Positions 15,913 through 24,787 of a stretch of 42,406 nucleotides of DNA are shown here, piece by piece. The translations under genes and the position numbers were made by a program. Source of the DNA: Allomesorhizobium camelthorni (lineage in GTDB: Bacteria; Pseudomonadota; Alphaproteobacteria; Rhizobiales; Rhizobiaceae). Under the pieces are notes generated by a model that saw only the letters and a program-made list of their open reading frames with translations, did not search any database and was not told the DNA's origin. Positions within the stretch are counted from its first letter, which is position 1. Each line of letters begins with the position of its first letter. The stretch is taken from the NCBI RefSeq assembly GCF_011045125.1, contig NZ_JAAKZF010000048.1, positions 1 to 42,406 on the forward strand, written 5' to 3'.

Positions 15913-16467
15913 AAATCTTTCAATATCAGCAACTTATGGCGAACTTCGCTCTGAAGTGGGCCAATCGAGTTTCGCTATACCCGCAGCACTCAGTTTGATT
16001 GTTCTCGCATGAACACGATCCAAGGGCAGGGCGATCTTGTGCGTGTTGTCTATCTTCTAATCTTGCTCCTGTTCGTTGGTCGGGTAGCGTGCAGCCACAC
16101 ATAGCGCAGCTGTTTCAAGGCTGGAAAGGCCCTTGATCCATGCGTGCGGCAAAAGGCGGTTACGGCGTGCGAATAGGATGATTTTGAGCGCCTGGTGGTA
16201 ATCAAGCTGGCGTGAAATGACAGCATCTATGCTCCACGGTCATTGCAGCGTCGATATCCCGTCTTGCAACCAGACTTCCACCGAACCGGCAATCATGACC
16301 CTAGTCGGACATTCCCGGCTCAGATTTGCTCCCGGGAACAGGCGGGTCGGACGGCGGTGTTCCGTATCGTTCGGAGAGCGCTGCTCGGTCGCAGGAGGAT
16401 CGATGAGCGTTCAATGGCATCGGCCTGCGATAGCGGTGATGTAGCTCAGGCGCGCCATCCAGCCTCG
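15913..16467. other. Gene-poor stretch left of the HxlR gene
   Basis: About 555 bases. A frame at 16009-16104 would encode a 31-residue peptide with a hydrophobic run (RVVYLLILLLFVGRVA), but it has no convincing ribosome site. On the minus strand an open frame between about 16060 and 16230 gives ALKIILFARRNRLLPHAWIK without a standard start codon. Neither is supported enough to call as a gene. The stretch also holds the left copy of the 31-bp repeat at 16296-16326. Confidence 0.4.
16296..16326. repeat. 31-bp direct repeat, left copy (partner at 28260-28290)
   Basis: tgaccctagtcggac-attcccggctcagatt here and tgaccctagtcggac-cttcccggctcacgtt at 28260-28290 share 28 of 31 bases in the same orientation. 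The pair brackets the whole detoxification gene run (16.4-28.2 kb). It could be a dispersed genomic repeat or the ends of a former mobile segment. Confidence 0.6.
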
Positions 16468-16833
16468 TCATCGCTCTTTGGCGTCGGCGATTTTCGTCCT
16501 GCCGATTTGAGCCTCGCCGCGCCGCAGCTCGGCGTCGAGCAGCCGCCCCCTCGGGGTCAGACTATACTCGACATGAAGAGGCAGAGTGCCGAGGTCGCGC
16601 CGGACCACAAAGCCCTCCTCTTCAAGAGCTTTCAGCCGATTTGAAAGCACACGGGCGGAGATCTCGCCGGGCAGCGCGCGACGCAGTGCGCCGAAGCGAA
16701 TCGCGGGATGCTGCGCGAGCGTCCACACGACGTGGCTCATCCAGCGTTGCGCCAGGAAGTTCAGAAAGTCGTCGAGGCGGCAACCGGCAACGCCATCGCT
16801 GCCGTCGCGTTCGGCCCTGGTTCGTGCGTCCAT
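16468..16833 (-). CDS. HxlR-family transcriptional regulator
   Basis: About 121 residues from ATG 16833, which has GAGG five bases upstream; an in-frame ATG at 16860 has a weaker site. It is a winged-helix protein of the HxlR/DUF24 type: LNFLAQRWMSHVVWTLAQHP, IRFGALRRALPGEISARVLS, NRLKALEEEGFVVRRD and a wing with VEYSLTPRGRLL. Some relatives (YodB, CatR in Bacillus) respond to quinones and aldehydes through an N-terminal Cys. Here a Cys occurs in VAGCRLDDFL just before the first helix, the comparable position. It is divergent from the isochorismatase-like gene with about 90 bases between, so it probably represses itself and the rightward unit. Confidence 0.9.
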   Translation of the reverse strand: MDARTRAERDGSDGVAGCRLDDFLNFLAQRWMSHVVWTLAQHPAIRFGALRRALPGEISARVLSNRLKALEEEGFVVRRDLGTLPLHVEYSLTPRGRLLDAELRRGEAQIGRTKIADAKER

Positions 16834-16925
16834 GGTAACCTCGCGGTCACTACTGTTCATCTGTTCCGAGTCAATTTAACTAGCATTCCTCGATAGCTGG
16901 AAACACCCTGAACAGAGGAACACCG

Positions 16926-17585
16926 ATGCCGAACGCGACCCCGACTCCAGGCAAAGGCTTAATCTCGCCGAATGATCACACGCTCATCATGATCGACTTC
17001 CAGTCGCAAATGGCTTTCGCGACGCATTCGATCGACGCCGTCACGCTCAGAAACAACGCAGCCCTGGTCGCCCACGCCGCCGCCGGTTTCGGCGTGTCGA
17101 CCATCCTCACCACCGTCGCGGAGAAAAGCTTCTCCGGGCCGATGTTCAGCGAAATCACCGACGCCTTTCCCAACCAGGCGATGCTCGACCGCACCTCGAT
17201 GAACACTTGGGAGGATGCTGCAGTCGTCAAAAGCGTCAACGAGATCGGCAAGAGCCGGCTTGTTTTTGCCGGCCTGTGGACGGGCGTTTGCATTGTCGGC
17301 CCGACGCTGTCTGCCCTCGACCAGGGTTTTGAGGTCTATGTCATTGCCGACGCCTGCGGTGACGTTTCTGCTGAGGCGCACAACCGCGCGATGGACCGCA
17401 TGGTCCAGGCTGGCGCCCGGCCGATGACTTCACTGCAATATCTCCTGGAACTGCAACGCGATTGGGCCCGGGGCGAGACCTACGAACTGACGACCGGCAT
17501 CGCCAAGAAATTCGGCGGCGCCTATGGTCTCGGCATCATCTACGCCAAGACAATGCTTGGCGAACACGCCAGCGAGGCGGGCTGA
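16926..17585 (+). CDS. Isochorismatase-family hydrolase (YcaC-like)
   Basis: A complete 219-residue cysteine hydrolase, first gene of a rightward run. ATG 16926 has AGAGGAA at normal spacing. The Asp of IMIDFQSQM (Asp24) and the nucleophilic Cys of LWTGVCIVGPTLSA (Cys122) belong to the usual catalytic triad. The overall layout (TTVAEKSFSGPMFSEI, a C-terminal DWARGETYE extension) fits the YcaC subgroup, whose natural substrates are unknown. It follows the divergent HxlR gene, and an alpha/beta hydrolase starts 55 bases later. No carrier domain is present, so it is not a siderophore isochorismatase. Confidence 0.9.
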   Translation: MPNATPTPGKGLISPNDHTLIMIDFQSQMAFATHSIDAVTLRNNAALVAHAAAGFGVSTILTTVAEKSFSGPMFSEITDAFPNQAMLDRTSMNTWEDAAVVKSVNEIGKSRLVFAGLWTGVCIVGPTLSALDQGFEVYVIADACGDVSAEAHNRAMDRMVQAGARPMTSLQYLLELQRDWARGETYELTTGIAKKFGGAYGLGIIYAKTMLGEHASEAG

Positions 17586-17640
17586 GCTGTTTCGCCTGCT
17601 GCGATCGATCAAATCGAGTTTATTTTGAGGGACATGAACC

Positions 17641-18465
17641 ATGCCTACCATCGTCACGAAAGACGGCACTGAGATTTTCTACAAAGATTGGGGCACGGGG
17701 CAGCCGGTCGTTTTTCATCACGGTTGGCCGCTCAGCGCCGACGACTGGGACAACCAGATGCTGTTCTTCCTGAACAATGGCTACCGCGTCATCGCGCATG
17801 ACCGGCGCGGCCACGGCCGCTCGACGCAGACCGCCACCGGCAACGACATGGACACCTACGCCGATGACGTCGCGGCGCTTGCCGCTGAACTCGACCTCAA
17901 GGATGCGGTGCATATCGGCCACTCGACCGGTGGCGGCGAAGTCGCCCGCTATCTCGGCCGCCATGGCACTTCCCGAGTCGCCAAGGCTGTGCTGATTGGC
18001 GCCGTGCCGCCTATCATGGTCAAGTCGGACAAGAACCCCGGCGGCCTGCCGCTCGAAATCTTCGACGGCTTCCGCGCGGCATTGGTGGCAAACCGGGCGC
18101 AGTTCTATGTCGACGTGCCTGCCGGACCCTTCTACGGCTTCAACCGCGACGGCGCGAAAGTCTCACAGGGCGTCATCGACAATTGGTGGCGCCAGGGCAT
18201 GATGGGCGGCACCAAGGCCCATTACGACTGCATCAAGGCGTTTTCCGAAACCGATTTCACCGAGGATTTGAAAAAGATCGACATCCCGGTGCTGGTCATG
18301 CATGGCGACGACGACCAGATCGTGCCGATCGCGGATTCCGCGCTGCTCGCTGCCAAGCTCCTCAAACACGGCACGCTCAAGGTTTACAAGGGCCTGCCGC
18401 ACGGCATGTGCACCACACATCCCGAAATCGTTAATCCGGATCTGCTGGCGTTCGTGCGTGGCTGA
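17641..18465 (+). CDS. Alpha/beta hydrolase (non-haem chloroperoxidase/arylesterase type)
   Basis: A complete 274-residue hydrolase. ATG 17641 follows GAGGGAC. The oxyanion-hole segment is HHGWP (26-30) and the nucleophile elbow GHSTGGGE places Ser95. HGDDDQIVP supplies the Asp near 225 and GLPHGM the His254. The YKDWGTG start and GHGRST are typical of cofactor-free chloroperoxidases and arylesterases, which hydrolyse small esters and can show perhydrolase activity. No signal peptide is seen, so it acts in the cytoplasm. It sits between the isochorismatase-like gene and the XapX gene and is probably co-transcribed with both. Confidence 0.93.
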   Translation: MPTIVTKDGTEIFYKDWGTGQPVVFHHGWPLSADDWDNQMLFFLNNGYRVIAHDRRGHGRSTQTATGNDMDTYADDVAALAAELDLKDAVHIGHSTGGGEVARYLGRHGTSRVAKAVLIGAVPPIMVKSDKNPGGLPLEIFDGFRAALVANRAQFYVDVPAGPFYGFNRDGAKVSQGVIDNWWRQGMMGGTKAHYDCIKAFSETDFTEDLKKIDIPVLVMHGDDDQIVPIADSALLAAKLLKHGTLKVYKGLPHGMCTTHPEIVNPDLLAFVRG

Positions 18466-18521
18466 GCGGACCCCGCCGAGATTGATTAACTCCGGCACGC
18501 CAACAGACGTCGAGGAACACG

Positions 18522-18794
18522 ATGAAGCTTTATCTCATCTCGTTGGGGGTCGGCGTGCTCGTCGGCGTGATCTACGCACTGCTCAATGTGCGCTCGCCAG
18601 CGCCGCCGATCGTGGCGCTGGTGGGCTTGCTCGGCATCCTCATCGGCGAGCAGGTCGTGCCGATCGCGAAGCGACTGCTTTCGGGCGAGCCGGTGAACAC
18701 ATCGTGGCTTTCTTCGGAATGCGCCCCGCATATGCTCGGTGAATTGCCCTCGGGGCCGCGTTCAACACCGCAGCGTACGGAGGCGCCGACGTGA
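18522..18794 (+). CDS. XapX domain membrane protein
   Basis: A 90-residue protein with two predicted membrane helices: LISLGVGVLVGVIYALL (about 4-21) and PPIVALVGLLGILIGEQVV (about 28-46). It matches the XapX/DUF1427 pattern, including NVRSPAPP between the helices and the GEQ ending. The family is small, common in proteobacteria and of unknown function. ATG 18522 has GAGGAAC upstream. The C-terminal half is soluble and variable. The stop codon overlaps the GTG start of the amidohydrolase by four bases, a translational coupling that puts this membrane protein with the exported hydrolase. Confidence 0.88.
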   Translation: MKLYLISLGVGVLVGVIYALLNVRSPAPPIVALVGLLGILIGEQVVPIAKRLLSGEPVNTSWLSSECAPHMLGELPSGPRSTPQRTEAPT

Positions 18795-20752
18795 CCCTGA
18801 CCCGCCGAACTCTCAATGCTGGCGCGGTGGCGCTAGGCGCATCAGCCTTGATTGGCGGGTCCGTTCGTCGGTCTTCCGCCCAGACGGAGCCTTCGATGAA
18901 TGCAGATCTGATCTTGATCAACGGTCGTTTTTCGACGCTCGACCGCAGCAACCCGAACCCGCAAGCGGTCGCGATCTCAGATGGCGAGTTCGTGGGCGCG
19001 GGAACCGAGCAGGACATGCGGTCGCTGGCCGGGCCGGTTACGCAGGTGATCGACCTCGCCGGCCGGCGCGCCATCCCTGGGCTGATCGACAGCCACATGC
19101 ACATCATCCGCGGCGGGCTGAACTACAATATGGAACTGCGCTGGGATGGCGTGCGGTCCCTCAGCCAAGCCATGGAGATGCTGAAGCGACAGGTGGCAGT
19201 CACCCCACCGCCGCAATGGGTGCGCGTGGTCGGCGGCTTCACCGAACATCAGTTCGCCGAGAAGCGGCTGCCGACGCTGGACGAGATCAACGCAGTTGCG
19301 CCCGACACGCCGGTGTTCATCCTGCATCTCTACGATCGGGCGCTGCTGAACGGCGCCGCGCTGCGCGCTGTTGGCTACACCAAGGAAACACCGAATCCGC
19401 CCGGCGGCGAAATCCAGCGCGACGGTGCGGGCAATCCTACGGGCCTGCTGCTCGCACGTCCCAATGCCAACATCCTTTATTCGACGCTCGCCAGGGGGCC
19501 GAAGCTGCCGCCGGAGTATCAGCTCAATTCGACGCGGCATTTCATGCGCGAGATGAACCGGCTCGGCGTCACTTCGATCATCGATGCGGGCGGCGGCTTC
19601 CAGAACTATCCCGACGACTACGCCGTCATCGAGAAGCTGCACGAAGACGGCGAACTGACACTCAGGCTCGCCTACAATCTCTTCACGCAGAAGCCTAAGC
19701 AGGAACTCACCGATTTCGCAGGCTGGGCCAAGCAGGTCTCGCCCGGCCAGGGGGATGATCTCTATCGCCACAATGGCGCCGGCGAGATGCTGGTCTATTC
19801 CGCCGCGGATTTCGAGGACTTCCGCTTCGAGCGACCGGACATGCCACCGTCGATGGAGCAGGACCTAGAGCCGGTCGTGCGGCTGCTCGCCGAAAACCGC
19901 TGGCCGTGGCGGCTACATGCGACCTATGACGAGACGATCACCCGTGCCCTGGACGTGTTTGAAAAGGTGAACAAGGATGTTCCGCTCCAGGGCCTGAACT
20001 GGTTCTTCGATCACGCCGAGACGATCTCGGACAAAAACATCGACCGGATCGCGGCACTCGGCGGCGGCATCGCCGTGCAGCACCGCATGATGTTCCAGGG
20101 TGAGGATTTCGTGGAGCGCTACGGCGCCAAGGCGGCCGAGCGAACGCCGCCCGTCGCAAGGATGCTCGAAGCCGGCGTGCCGGTCGGCGCCGGAACGGAC
20201 GCGACTCGGGTGGCAAGCTACAATCCTTGGGTTTCGCTCGCCTGGCTGGTAACGGGTCGGACGCTGGGCGGATTGAAGCTCTATCCTCAGCGTAGCTTGC
20301 TTGACCGTGAGACCGCGCTAAGGCTCTGGACGGATGCCAACACCTGGTTCTCCACCGAACAGGGCAAGAAGGGGCAGATCGCGCCAGGCCAGCTGGCAGA
20401 CCTCGTCGTTCTCGACCGCGATTATTTTTCAGTTCCGGAGGAGGAGATCCAGGACATCGAGAGCGTTCTCACCTTGCTCGGCGGCAAAGTGGTGCACGGT
20501 TCCGGCGATTTTGCCGAGCTCGCTCCCGAGCTGCCGCCGGCGATGCCGGACTGGTCGCCGGTCCGTACCTTCGGTGGTTATCAGAAACGGGCCGACGCCG
20601 GCGCGACGAAACACGCGTTTGTCGGCTGCGGATGTTCCAGCGCCTGCAACGTGCACGGACACAACCATGCGGACGCGCTCGGCGCGCCTGCGCCGGCCAG
20701 CGACGAAGGCGCCTTCTGGGGTGCGCTCGGCTGCTCTTGCTGGGCGTTCTGA
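18791..20752 (+). CDS. Tat-exported amidohydrolase (YtcJ-like) with Cys/His-rich tail
   Basis: 653 residues from GTG 18791, coupled to the XapX gene. The N-terminus MTLTRRTLNAGAVALGASAL is a twin-arginine signal, so the folded, metal-loaded enzyme is probably exported. The metal-dependent hydrolase core has IDSHMH (His102, His104), LRLAYNL, RLHATYDETITRAL and VGAGTDATR, followed by the ADLVVLDRD closing motif of amidohydrolase family 3. The last 45 residues are unusual: C613, C615, C619, H622, H624, H626 and then C648 and C650 (GCGCSSAC, HGHNH, GCSC). This looks like an added metal-binding tail. The substrate is unknown; cyclic amides or carbamates are typical. DoxX and MFS genes follow. Confidence 0.9.
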   Translation: MTLTRRTLNAGAVALGASALIGGSVRRSSAQTEPSMNADLILINGRFSTLDRSNPNPQAVAISDGEFVGAGTEQDMRSLAGPVTQVIDLAGRRAIPGLIDSHMHIIRGGLNYNMELRWDGVRSLSQAMEMLKRQVAVTPPPQWVRVVGGFTEHQFAEKRLPTLDEINAVAPDTPVFILHLYDRALLNGAALRAVGYTKETPNPPGGEIQRDGAGNPTGLLLARPNANILYSTLARGPKLPPEYQLNSTRHFMREMNRLGVTSIIDAGGGFQNYPDDYAVIEKLHEDGELTLRLAYNLFTQKPKQELTDFAGWAKQVSPGQGDDLYRHNGAGEMLVYSAADFEDFRFERPDMPPSMEQDLEPVVRLLAENRWPWRLHATYDETITRALDVFEKVNKDVPLQGLNWFFDHAETISDKNIDRIAALGGGIAVQHRMMFQGEDFVERYGAKAAERTPPVARMLEAGVPVGAGTDATRVASYNPWVSLAWLVTGRTLGGLKLYPQRSLLDRETALRLWTDANTWFSTEQGKKGQIAPGQLADLVVLDRDYFSVPEEEIQDIESVLTLLGGKVVHGSGDFAELAPELPPAMPDWSPVRTFGGYQKRADAGATKHAFVGCGCSSACNVHGHNHADALGAPAPASDEGAFWGALGCSCWAF

Positions 20753-20782
20753 GCTTTGAAAGTCCATCGAGGATTCTTCTCC

Positions 20783-21226
20783 ATGTCGCAAGCCGGCCCG
20801 ACTGACATGCAATCCATGGCCGAGCGTTTCCTCGGCGCGCGATGGGTGGAGCCGGCAGCGCGCTTTGCCGTCGCCGTGCCATTCTTGATAAGCGGCGTCG
20901 CGAAGATTCTCGATTTCGAAGGTTCAATCGCCGAAGTGCGCGGACTGACCGGGCTAGAACCGGCGGTCTTGTTTGCTGTGCTGGTCATCCTGACGCAGCT
21001 TGGCGGCTCGGTGCTGTTGATCGCCGGCGGACGCTTTGCCTGGATTGGCGCTCTGGCATTGGCCGGCTTCACAACAATCGCTACGCTCAGCGCTCACGCC
21101 TTTTGGCTGAAACCTGAGGCGGAGCAGTTTCTCCACCGCAACATATTTTTCGAGCATGTGTCGATCGTTGGCGGACTGGTGCTGCTCGCGATCCTGACGT
21201 TCAAGCCCGCGCGGACCCAACATTGA
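20783..21226 (+). CDS. DoxX family membrane protein
   Basis: About 147 residues from ATG 20783, with GAGG ten bases upstream; an in-frame TTG at 20756 is less likely. Four hydrophobic segments are visible, beginning with ARFAVAVPFLISGVAKILDF, the characteristic DoxX start. The end, FLHRNIFFEHVSIVGGLVLL, carries the usual conserved basic-aromatic pattern. DoxX proteins are small inner-membrane proteins. In Bacillus the relatives CatD and MhqP are induced by quinones and catechol together with VOC dioxygenases. The stop overlaps the next ATG (TGATG), so translation is coupled to the MFS gene. Confidence 0.9.
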   Translation: MSQAGPTDMQSMAERFLGARWVEPAARFAVAVPFLISGVAKILDFEGSIAEVRGLTGLEPAVLFAVLVILTQLGGSVLLIAGGRFAWIGALALAGFTTIATLSAHAFWLKPEAEQFLHRNIFFEHVSIVGGLVLLAILTFKPARTQH

Positions 21227-22836
21227 TGGAAACAATTCCCAATAAGCCGAGCGGCTCTGCTTTCTCCCCGCTCAAACGGCCGGTTTTTGCCGTGCTGTGG
21301 GCGGCGACGGTGCTCGGCAATACCGGCAGCTTCATGCGCGACGTCGCCAGTTCCTGGCTGGTCACCGACCTGTCGGCTTCCCCGGCGGCGGTCGCCATGG
21401 TGCAGGCGGCGGGCACGCTGCCGATCTTCCTGCTTGCCATCCCAGCCGGGGTGCTGTCGGACATCCTGGACCGGCGAAAGCTGCTGATCGCCATCCAGCT
21501 TATGCTCGCTTTGGTGAGCGGAGCGCTCATGGTCTTGTCTCATGCGGGCCTGCTGACGGTGAGTTCGCTGATTGCGCTCACCTTCGCCGGCGGCATAGGC
21601 GCGGCCCTCATGGGGCCGACCTGGCAGTCTATTGTCCCGGAACTGGTGCCCAGGCCCGACCTGAAGAACGCTGTTGCGCTCAACTCGCTTGGCATCAACA
21701 TTGCGCGTTCCATCGGTCCGGCCGCCGGCGGCCTTCTGCTCGTCGCCTTCGGCGCAGCATTTACCTATGGCATGGACGTCCTGAGCTACGTCGTTGTCAT
21801 TGCCGCCCTATTGTGGTGGCGGCGTGCACCGGATGCTGACGACGCCCTTTCAGAGCATTTCCTCGGCGCCTTCCGCGCTGGGCTGCGCTACACACGCGCC
21901 AGCCGCCCGTTACATATCGTGCTTTACCGGGCCGTGGTTTTCTTCGCCTTTGCCAGCGCCGTCTGGGCGCTTCTGCCGCTGGTCGCCCGAAACCTGCTTG
22001 ACGGCGATGCCGGCTTCTACGGCATCCTGCTCGGCGCCGTCGGCGTCGGCGCCATCGCCGGCGCGCTGGTTCTGCCGCGACTGAGGCAGCGATTCGACGC
22101 GGATGCGTTGTTGCTCGGTGCGTCACTCGCTACCGCGTCCGTTATGGCCATGCTTGCGTTCGCGCCCCCGCAATGGGCGGCAATCCTCGCTTTGCTGCTG
22201 CTCGGCATGGCATGGATCGTCGCGCTGACGACCTTGAACGGGGTGGCGCAGGCGATCCTGCCAAACTGGGTGCGCGGCCGCGGGTTGGCCGTATATCTGA
22301 CCGTCTTCAATGGCGCCATGGCGGGCGGCAGCCTGGGCTGGGGGCTCGTCGCGCAGCAGTTCGGCATTCCGGCAACGCTTGCCGTGGGCGCCGTCGGCTT
22401 GGCTCTCGTTGCCGTCGCTCTTCACACCGTCAAACTGCCTGCCGGCGAGGAGGATCTGGTCGCCTCCAACCACTGGCCGGAGCCGCTGACGGCCGAGCCG
22501 GTGGCACATGACCGCGGGCCGGTGCTGATCCTGGTCGAATATCGCGTCGCCACAAAGGACCGGATGGACTTTCTCGCCGTCCTGGGGCGGCTGGCAGGAG
22601 AACGGCGGCGTGATGGCGCCTATAACTGGGGCGTGACTGAGGACGCGGCCGACCCGGAGCGGATCGTGGAATGGTTCATGGTCGAATCCTGGGCCGAGCA
22701 TTTGCGCCAGCACAAGCGGGTGTCCAGGGCCGATGCCGATTTGCAGAGCCAGGCACTGAAGTACCACATAGATCCGGAGCCACCGCGAGTCGGGCACTAT
22801 CTGGCCCTTGAGACATCTGGCTCAAAACGGCAATAG
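21226..22836 (+). CDS. MFS exporter with C-terminal ABM-like domain
   Basis: About 536 residues from ATG 21226. Residues up to about 415 form a twelve-helix major facilitator of the EntS/MFS_3 type: VLWAATVLGNTGSFMRDVAS, PAGVLSDILDRRKLLI (the loop 2-3 signature), GPTWQSIVPELVPR and LNSLGINIARSIGPAAGG. The C-terminal 120 residues are soluble. PVLILVEYRVATKDRMDFL, RRRDGAYNWGVTED and IVEWFMVESWAEHLRQHKR resemble the ferredoxin-like antibiotic biosynthesis monooxygenase (ABM) fold. The tail may modify or bind the exported compound. It is the last gene of the coupled unit starting at 16926 and overlaps DoxX by one base. Confidence 0.9.
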   Translation: METIPNKPSGSAFSPLKRPVFAVLWAATVLGNTGSFMRDVASSWLVTDLSASPAAVAMVQAAGTLPIFLLAIPAGVLSDILDRRKLLIAIQLMLALVSGALMVLSHAGLLTVSSLIALTFAGGIGAALMGPTWQSIVPELVPRPDLKNAVALNSLGINIARSIGPAAGGLLLVAFGAAFTYGMDVLSYVVVIAALLWWRRAPDADDALSEHFLGAFRAGLRYTRASRPLHIVLYRAVVFFAFASAVWALLPLVARNLLDGDAGFYGILLGAVGVGAIAGALVLPRLRQRFDADALLLGASLATASVMAMLAFAPPQWAAILALLLLGMAWIVALTTLNGVAQAILPNWVRGRGLAVYLTVFNGAMAGGSLGWGLVAQQFGIPATLAVGAVGLALVAVALHTVKLPAGEEDLVASNHWPEPLTAEPVAHDRGPVLILVEYRVATKDRMDFLAVLGRLAGERRRDGAYNWGVTEDAADPERIVEWFMVESWAEHLRQHKRVSRADADLQSQALKYHIDPEPPRVGHYLALETSGSKRQ

Positions 22837-22986
22837 TGACCGATGCCGTCCAGGCATGGGGCCTCTAGTTGGACGTCAAGAGTCCTTCTCTCATCAGTGT
22901 GCATGTCTATTGGCTGACCAGCATGTGGCAATGGTTGCTGGTCGGATTAACACACTGATACAGAACTCGCTGTGGAAGGAGGCTCG

Positions 22987-24534
22987 ATGACGAGCGGCAT
23001 TCATCACATCACCCTGATCACCCGGAACGTGCAGGCCAATGTCGATTTCTATGCCGGCTTTCTTGGTTTGCGTATCGTAAAGCGGACGGGCGGATTTGAA
23101 GACGCCGGACAACTGCACCTGTTCTATGGCGACGCCCTGGGATCGCCAGGATCGCTGGTCACTTTTCTCGTCTGGGAAAACGGCTCACCCGGACGCGTCG
23201 GGCATGGCCAGGTCAGCGAAATTGCATTCGCCATAGCGCCGGAGAGCATAGGCTTCTGGCTGACACGGGCGCTGAATTTCGGCCTGCAGGCTGAAGGTCC
23301 CTTAGAACAGTTCGGCGAGCCAGTGCTTCGCCTTCGCGACCCCGATGGCATCAGCGTGAAGCTCGTCGGAACGAACCTCCGAGCGGCAGAGCCATGGGCG
23401 GTAACGGATATTCCCGCCGAGCATACCGTCAGACGCGTCCGTGGGGCGACCATCCTGTCCGAGGCGCCCGGGCAGACCGCCGATTTCATACAACGCCATT
23501 TCGGTTACCACCCTCATTCGGAGAGCGCCGCAATAACCCGGCTCGTTTCGGATGCAGGCGACGTCGTCGATGTTCGCGACGCCTCGGGTTTTTGGCCCGG
23601 CCTGGCCGGCACAGGAAGCGCCGACCATATCGCCTTCCGTGCACAGGATGCCCGGCAGGTCGCAACAGTCGAGGGCGAACTGGCGCGCCTCAATTCGACT
23701 GTGACGACCATCCATGACCGCAAATATTTCACCTCGCTCTATGTCAGGGAGCCAGGGGGAACTTTGCTGGAACTGGCAACCGACGGGCCGGGCTTCACCG
23801 TCGACGAGCCTTTGGAAACTTTGGGATCGCAGCTCTTCATACCGCCCTCCGATGCTGAGCGGGCCGATGACATCCGGGTGATGTTGCCGCAGTTCTCGAT
23901 GCCTGGAGAAGCGCGTGTCATCTATCGCGAGCTGCCCTTTATCCATCGCTTCCACACGCCCGACGACCCGGATGGCAGCACGCTGGTGCTGTTGCACGGA
24001 ACGGGCGGTGACGAGACGGACCTGATGCCGTTCGGCCGCAAATTCTCACCGCGCGCAACATTGCTCGGCGTGCGCGGCCGCAGCACGGAGGAAGGCGTGC
24101 GGCGCTGGTTCCGCCGCTTTTCGGCGACGTCTTTCGATCAGGAGGATATCCGCTTCGAGGCACAAGCTTTCGAGGCGTTCGTGGAAGGCGCGAATGCGGC
24201 CTACGGTCTTGACCCCACGCGCACGATTTTCCTCGGCCACTCCAATGGCGCCAACTTGCTCGCCGCTTTTATGTTGCTTCATCCGCATCTGGGGAAGAAG
24301 GCCATCCTGCTGCGGGCAGTCTCGGTCCTGGAGAATGTCCAGGACGCCGGTCGCTCGGATGCCGACATTCTGATGATCTCCGGCGCCACGGATCCATACG
24401 GACACCTTGCGCCTTTACTCGAACAGGCCCTGCGAGCGAGCGGCGCAAGAGTTGACGCGCGAACAGCCGGCAGCGGCCACGAACTTGGCGCAGAGGATAT
24501 AAAGGTGGCGACGAACTGGCTGGCGCGTGGATAG
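22987..24534 (+). CDS. VOC ring-cleaving dioxygenase fused to MhqD-like carboxylesterase
   Basis: 515 residues from ATG 22987, preceded by GGAGG; an in-frame GTG at 22972 is less likely. Residues 1-300 form a type I extradiol dioxygenase-like pair of VOC modules. The metal ligands expected by alignment are His7 (GIHHITL), His214 (ADHIAF) and Glu262 (LLELAT), as in MhqO/MhqE/CatE proteins. Residues 310-515 form a phospholipase/carboxylesterase-type hydrolase with LHGTGGDE, the nucleophile elbow LGHSNGAN (Ser418), Asp469 in GATDPY and His498 in GSGHELG, as in MhqD. In Bacillus these activities are separate proteins of the quinone-responsive mhq genes. The fusion implies that the ring-cleaved product is hydrolysed at once. 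Confidence 0.92.
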   Translation: MTSGIHHITLITRNVQANVDFYAGFLGLRIVKRTGGFEDAGQLHLFYGDALGSPGSLVTFLVWENGSPGRVGHGQVSEIAFAIAPESIGFWLTRALNFGLQAEGPLEQFGEPVLRLRDPDGISVKLVGTNLRAAEPWAVTDIPAEHTVRRVRGATILSEAPGQTADFIQRHFGYHPHSESAAITRLVSDAGDVVDVRDASGFWPGLAGTGSADHIAFRAQDARQVATVEGELARLNSTVTTIHDRKYFTSLYVREPGGTLLELATDGPGFTVDEPLETLGSQLFIPPSDAERADDIRVMLPQFSMPGEARVIYRELPFIHRFHTPDDPDGSTLVLLHGTGGDETDLMPFGRKFSPRATLLGVRGRSTEEGVRRWFRRFSATSFDQEDIRFEAQAFEAFVEGANAAYGLDPTRTIFLGHSNGANLLAAFMLLHPHLGKKAILLRAVSVLENVQDAGRSDADILMISGATDPYGHLAPLLEQALRASGARVDARTAGSGHELGAEDIKVATNWLARG

Positions 24535-24738
24535 CCGGATTCTGCGCTTTCGCGCAGGAGGGCACCACACCACGGTTATCGTCGAAGACGGATGGTGCTG
24601 GCGCTCGTTTTGTTCCCCGCGCTCGCTGGTTTCCTGGGCGGCGAGGCAGCCATCGTGCTCGCCTTCGGCTAGGCTCCCGATATCGGCACGCGAAAACTGC
24701 TCCACTCTTCCTGTCGGTGTGACATCCAATAGTCGTCT

Positions 24739-24772
24739 GTCCGCTCAGCGGTAGGACCACCGCTAAGCGGAC
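24739..24772. promoter_or_regulatory. Long perfect-stem hairpin / inverted repeat
   Basis: gtccgct-c-agcggt and accgct-a-agcggac pair over 13 positions with a single C/A mismatch around a six-base loop (aggacc). There is no following T tract, so an operator is more likely than a terminator, although it could also end transcription from the VOC-hydrolase gene. Confidence 0.6.
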
Positions 24773-24787
24773 GCAGCACACCGAAAT

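Noticed and set aside
16009-16104. 31-residue hydrophobic peptide (RVVYLLILLLFVGRVA)
   Set aside because: Could be a small membrane protein, but no convincing ribosome site and no support beyond hydrophobicity; recorded only in the gap description.
24739-24772. Rho-independent terminator
   Set aside because: The stem is strong but no run of T follows on either side, so an operator reading is preferred.
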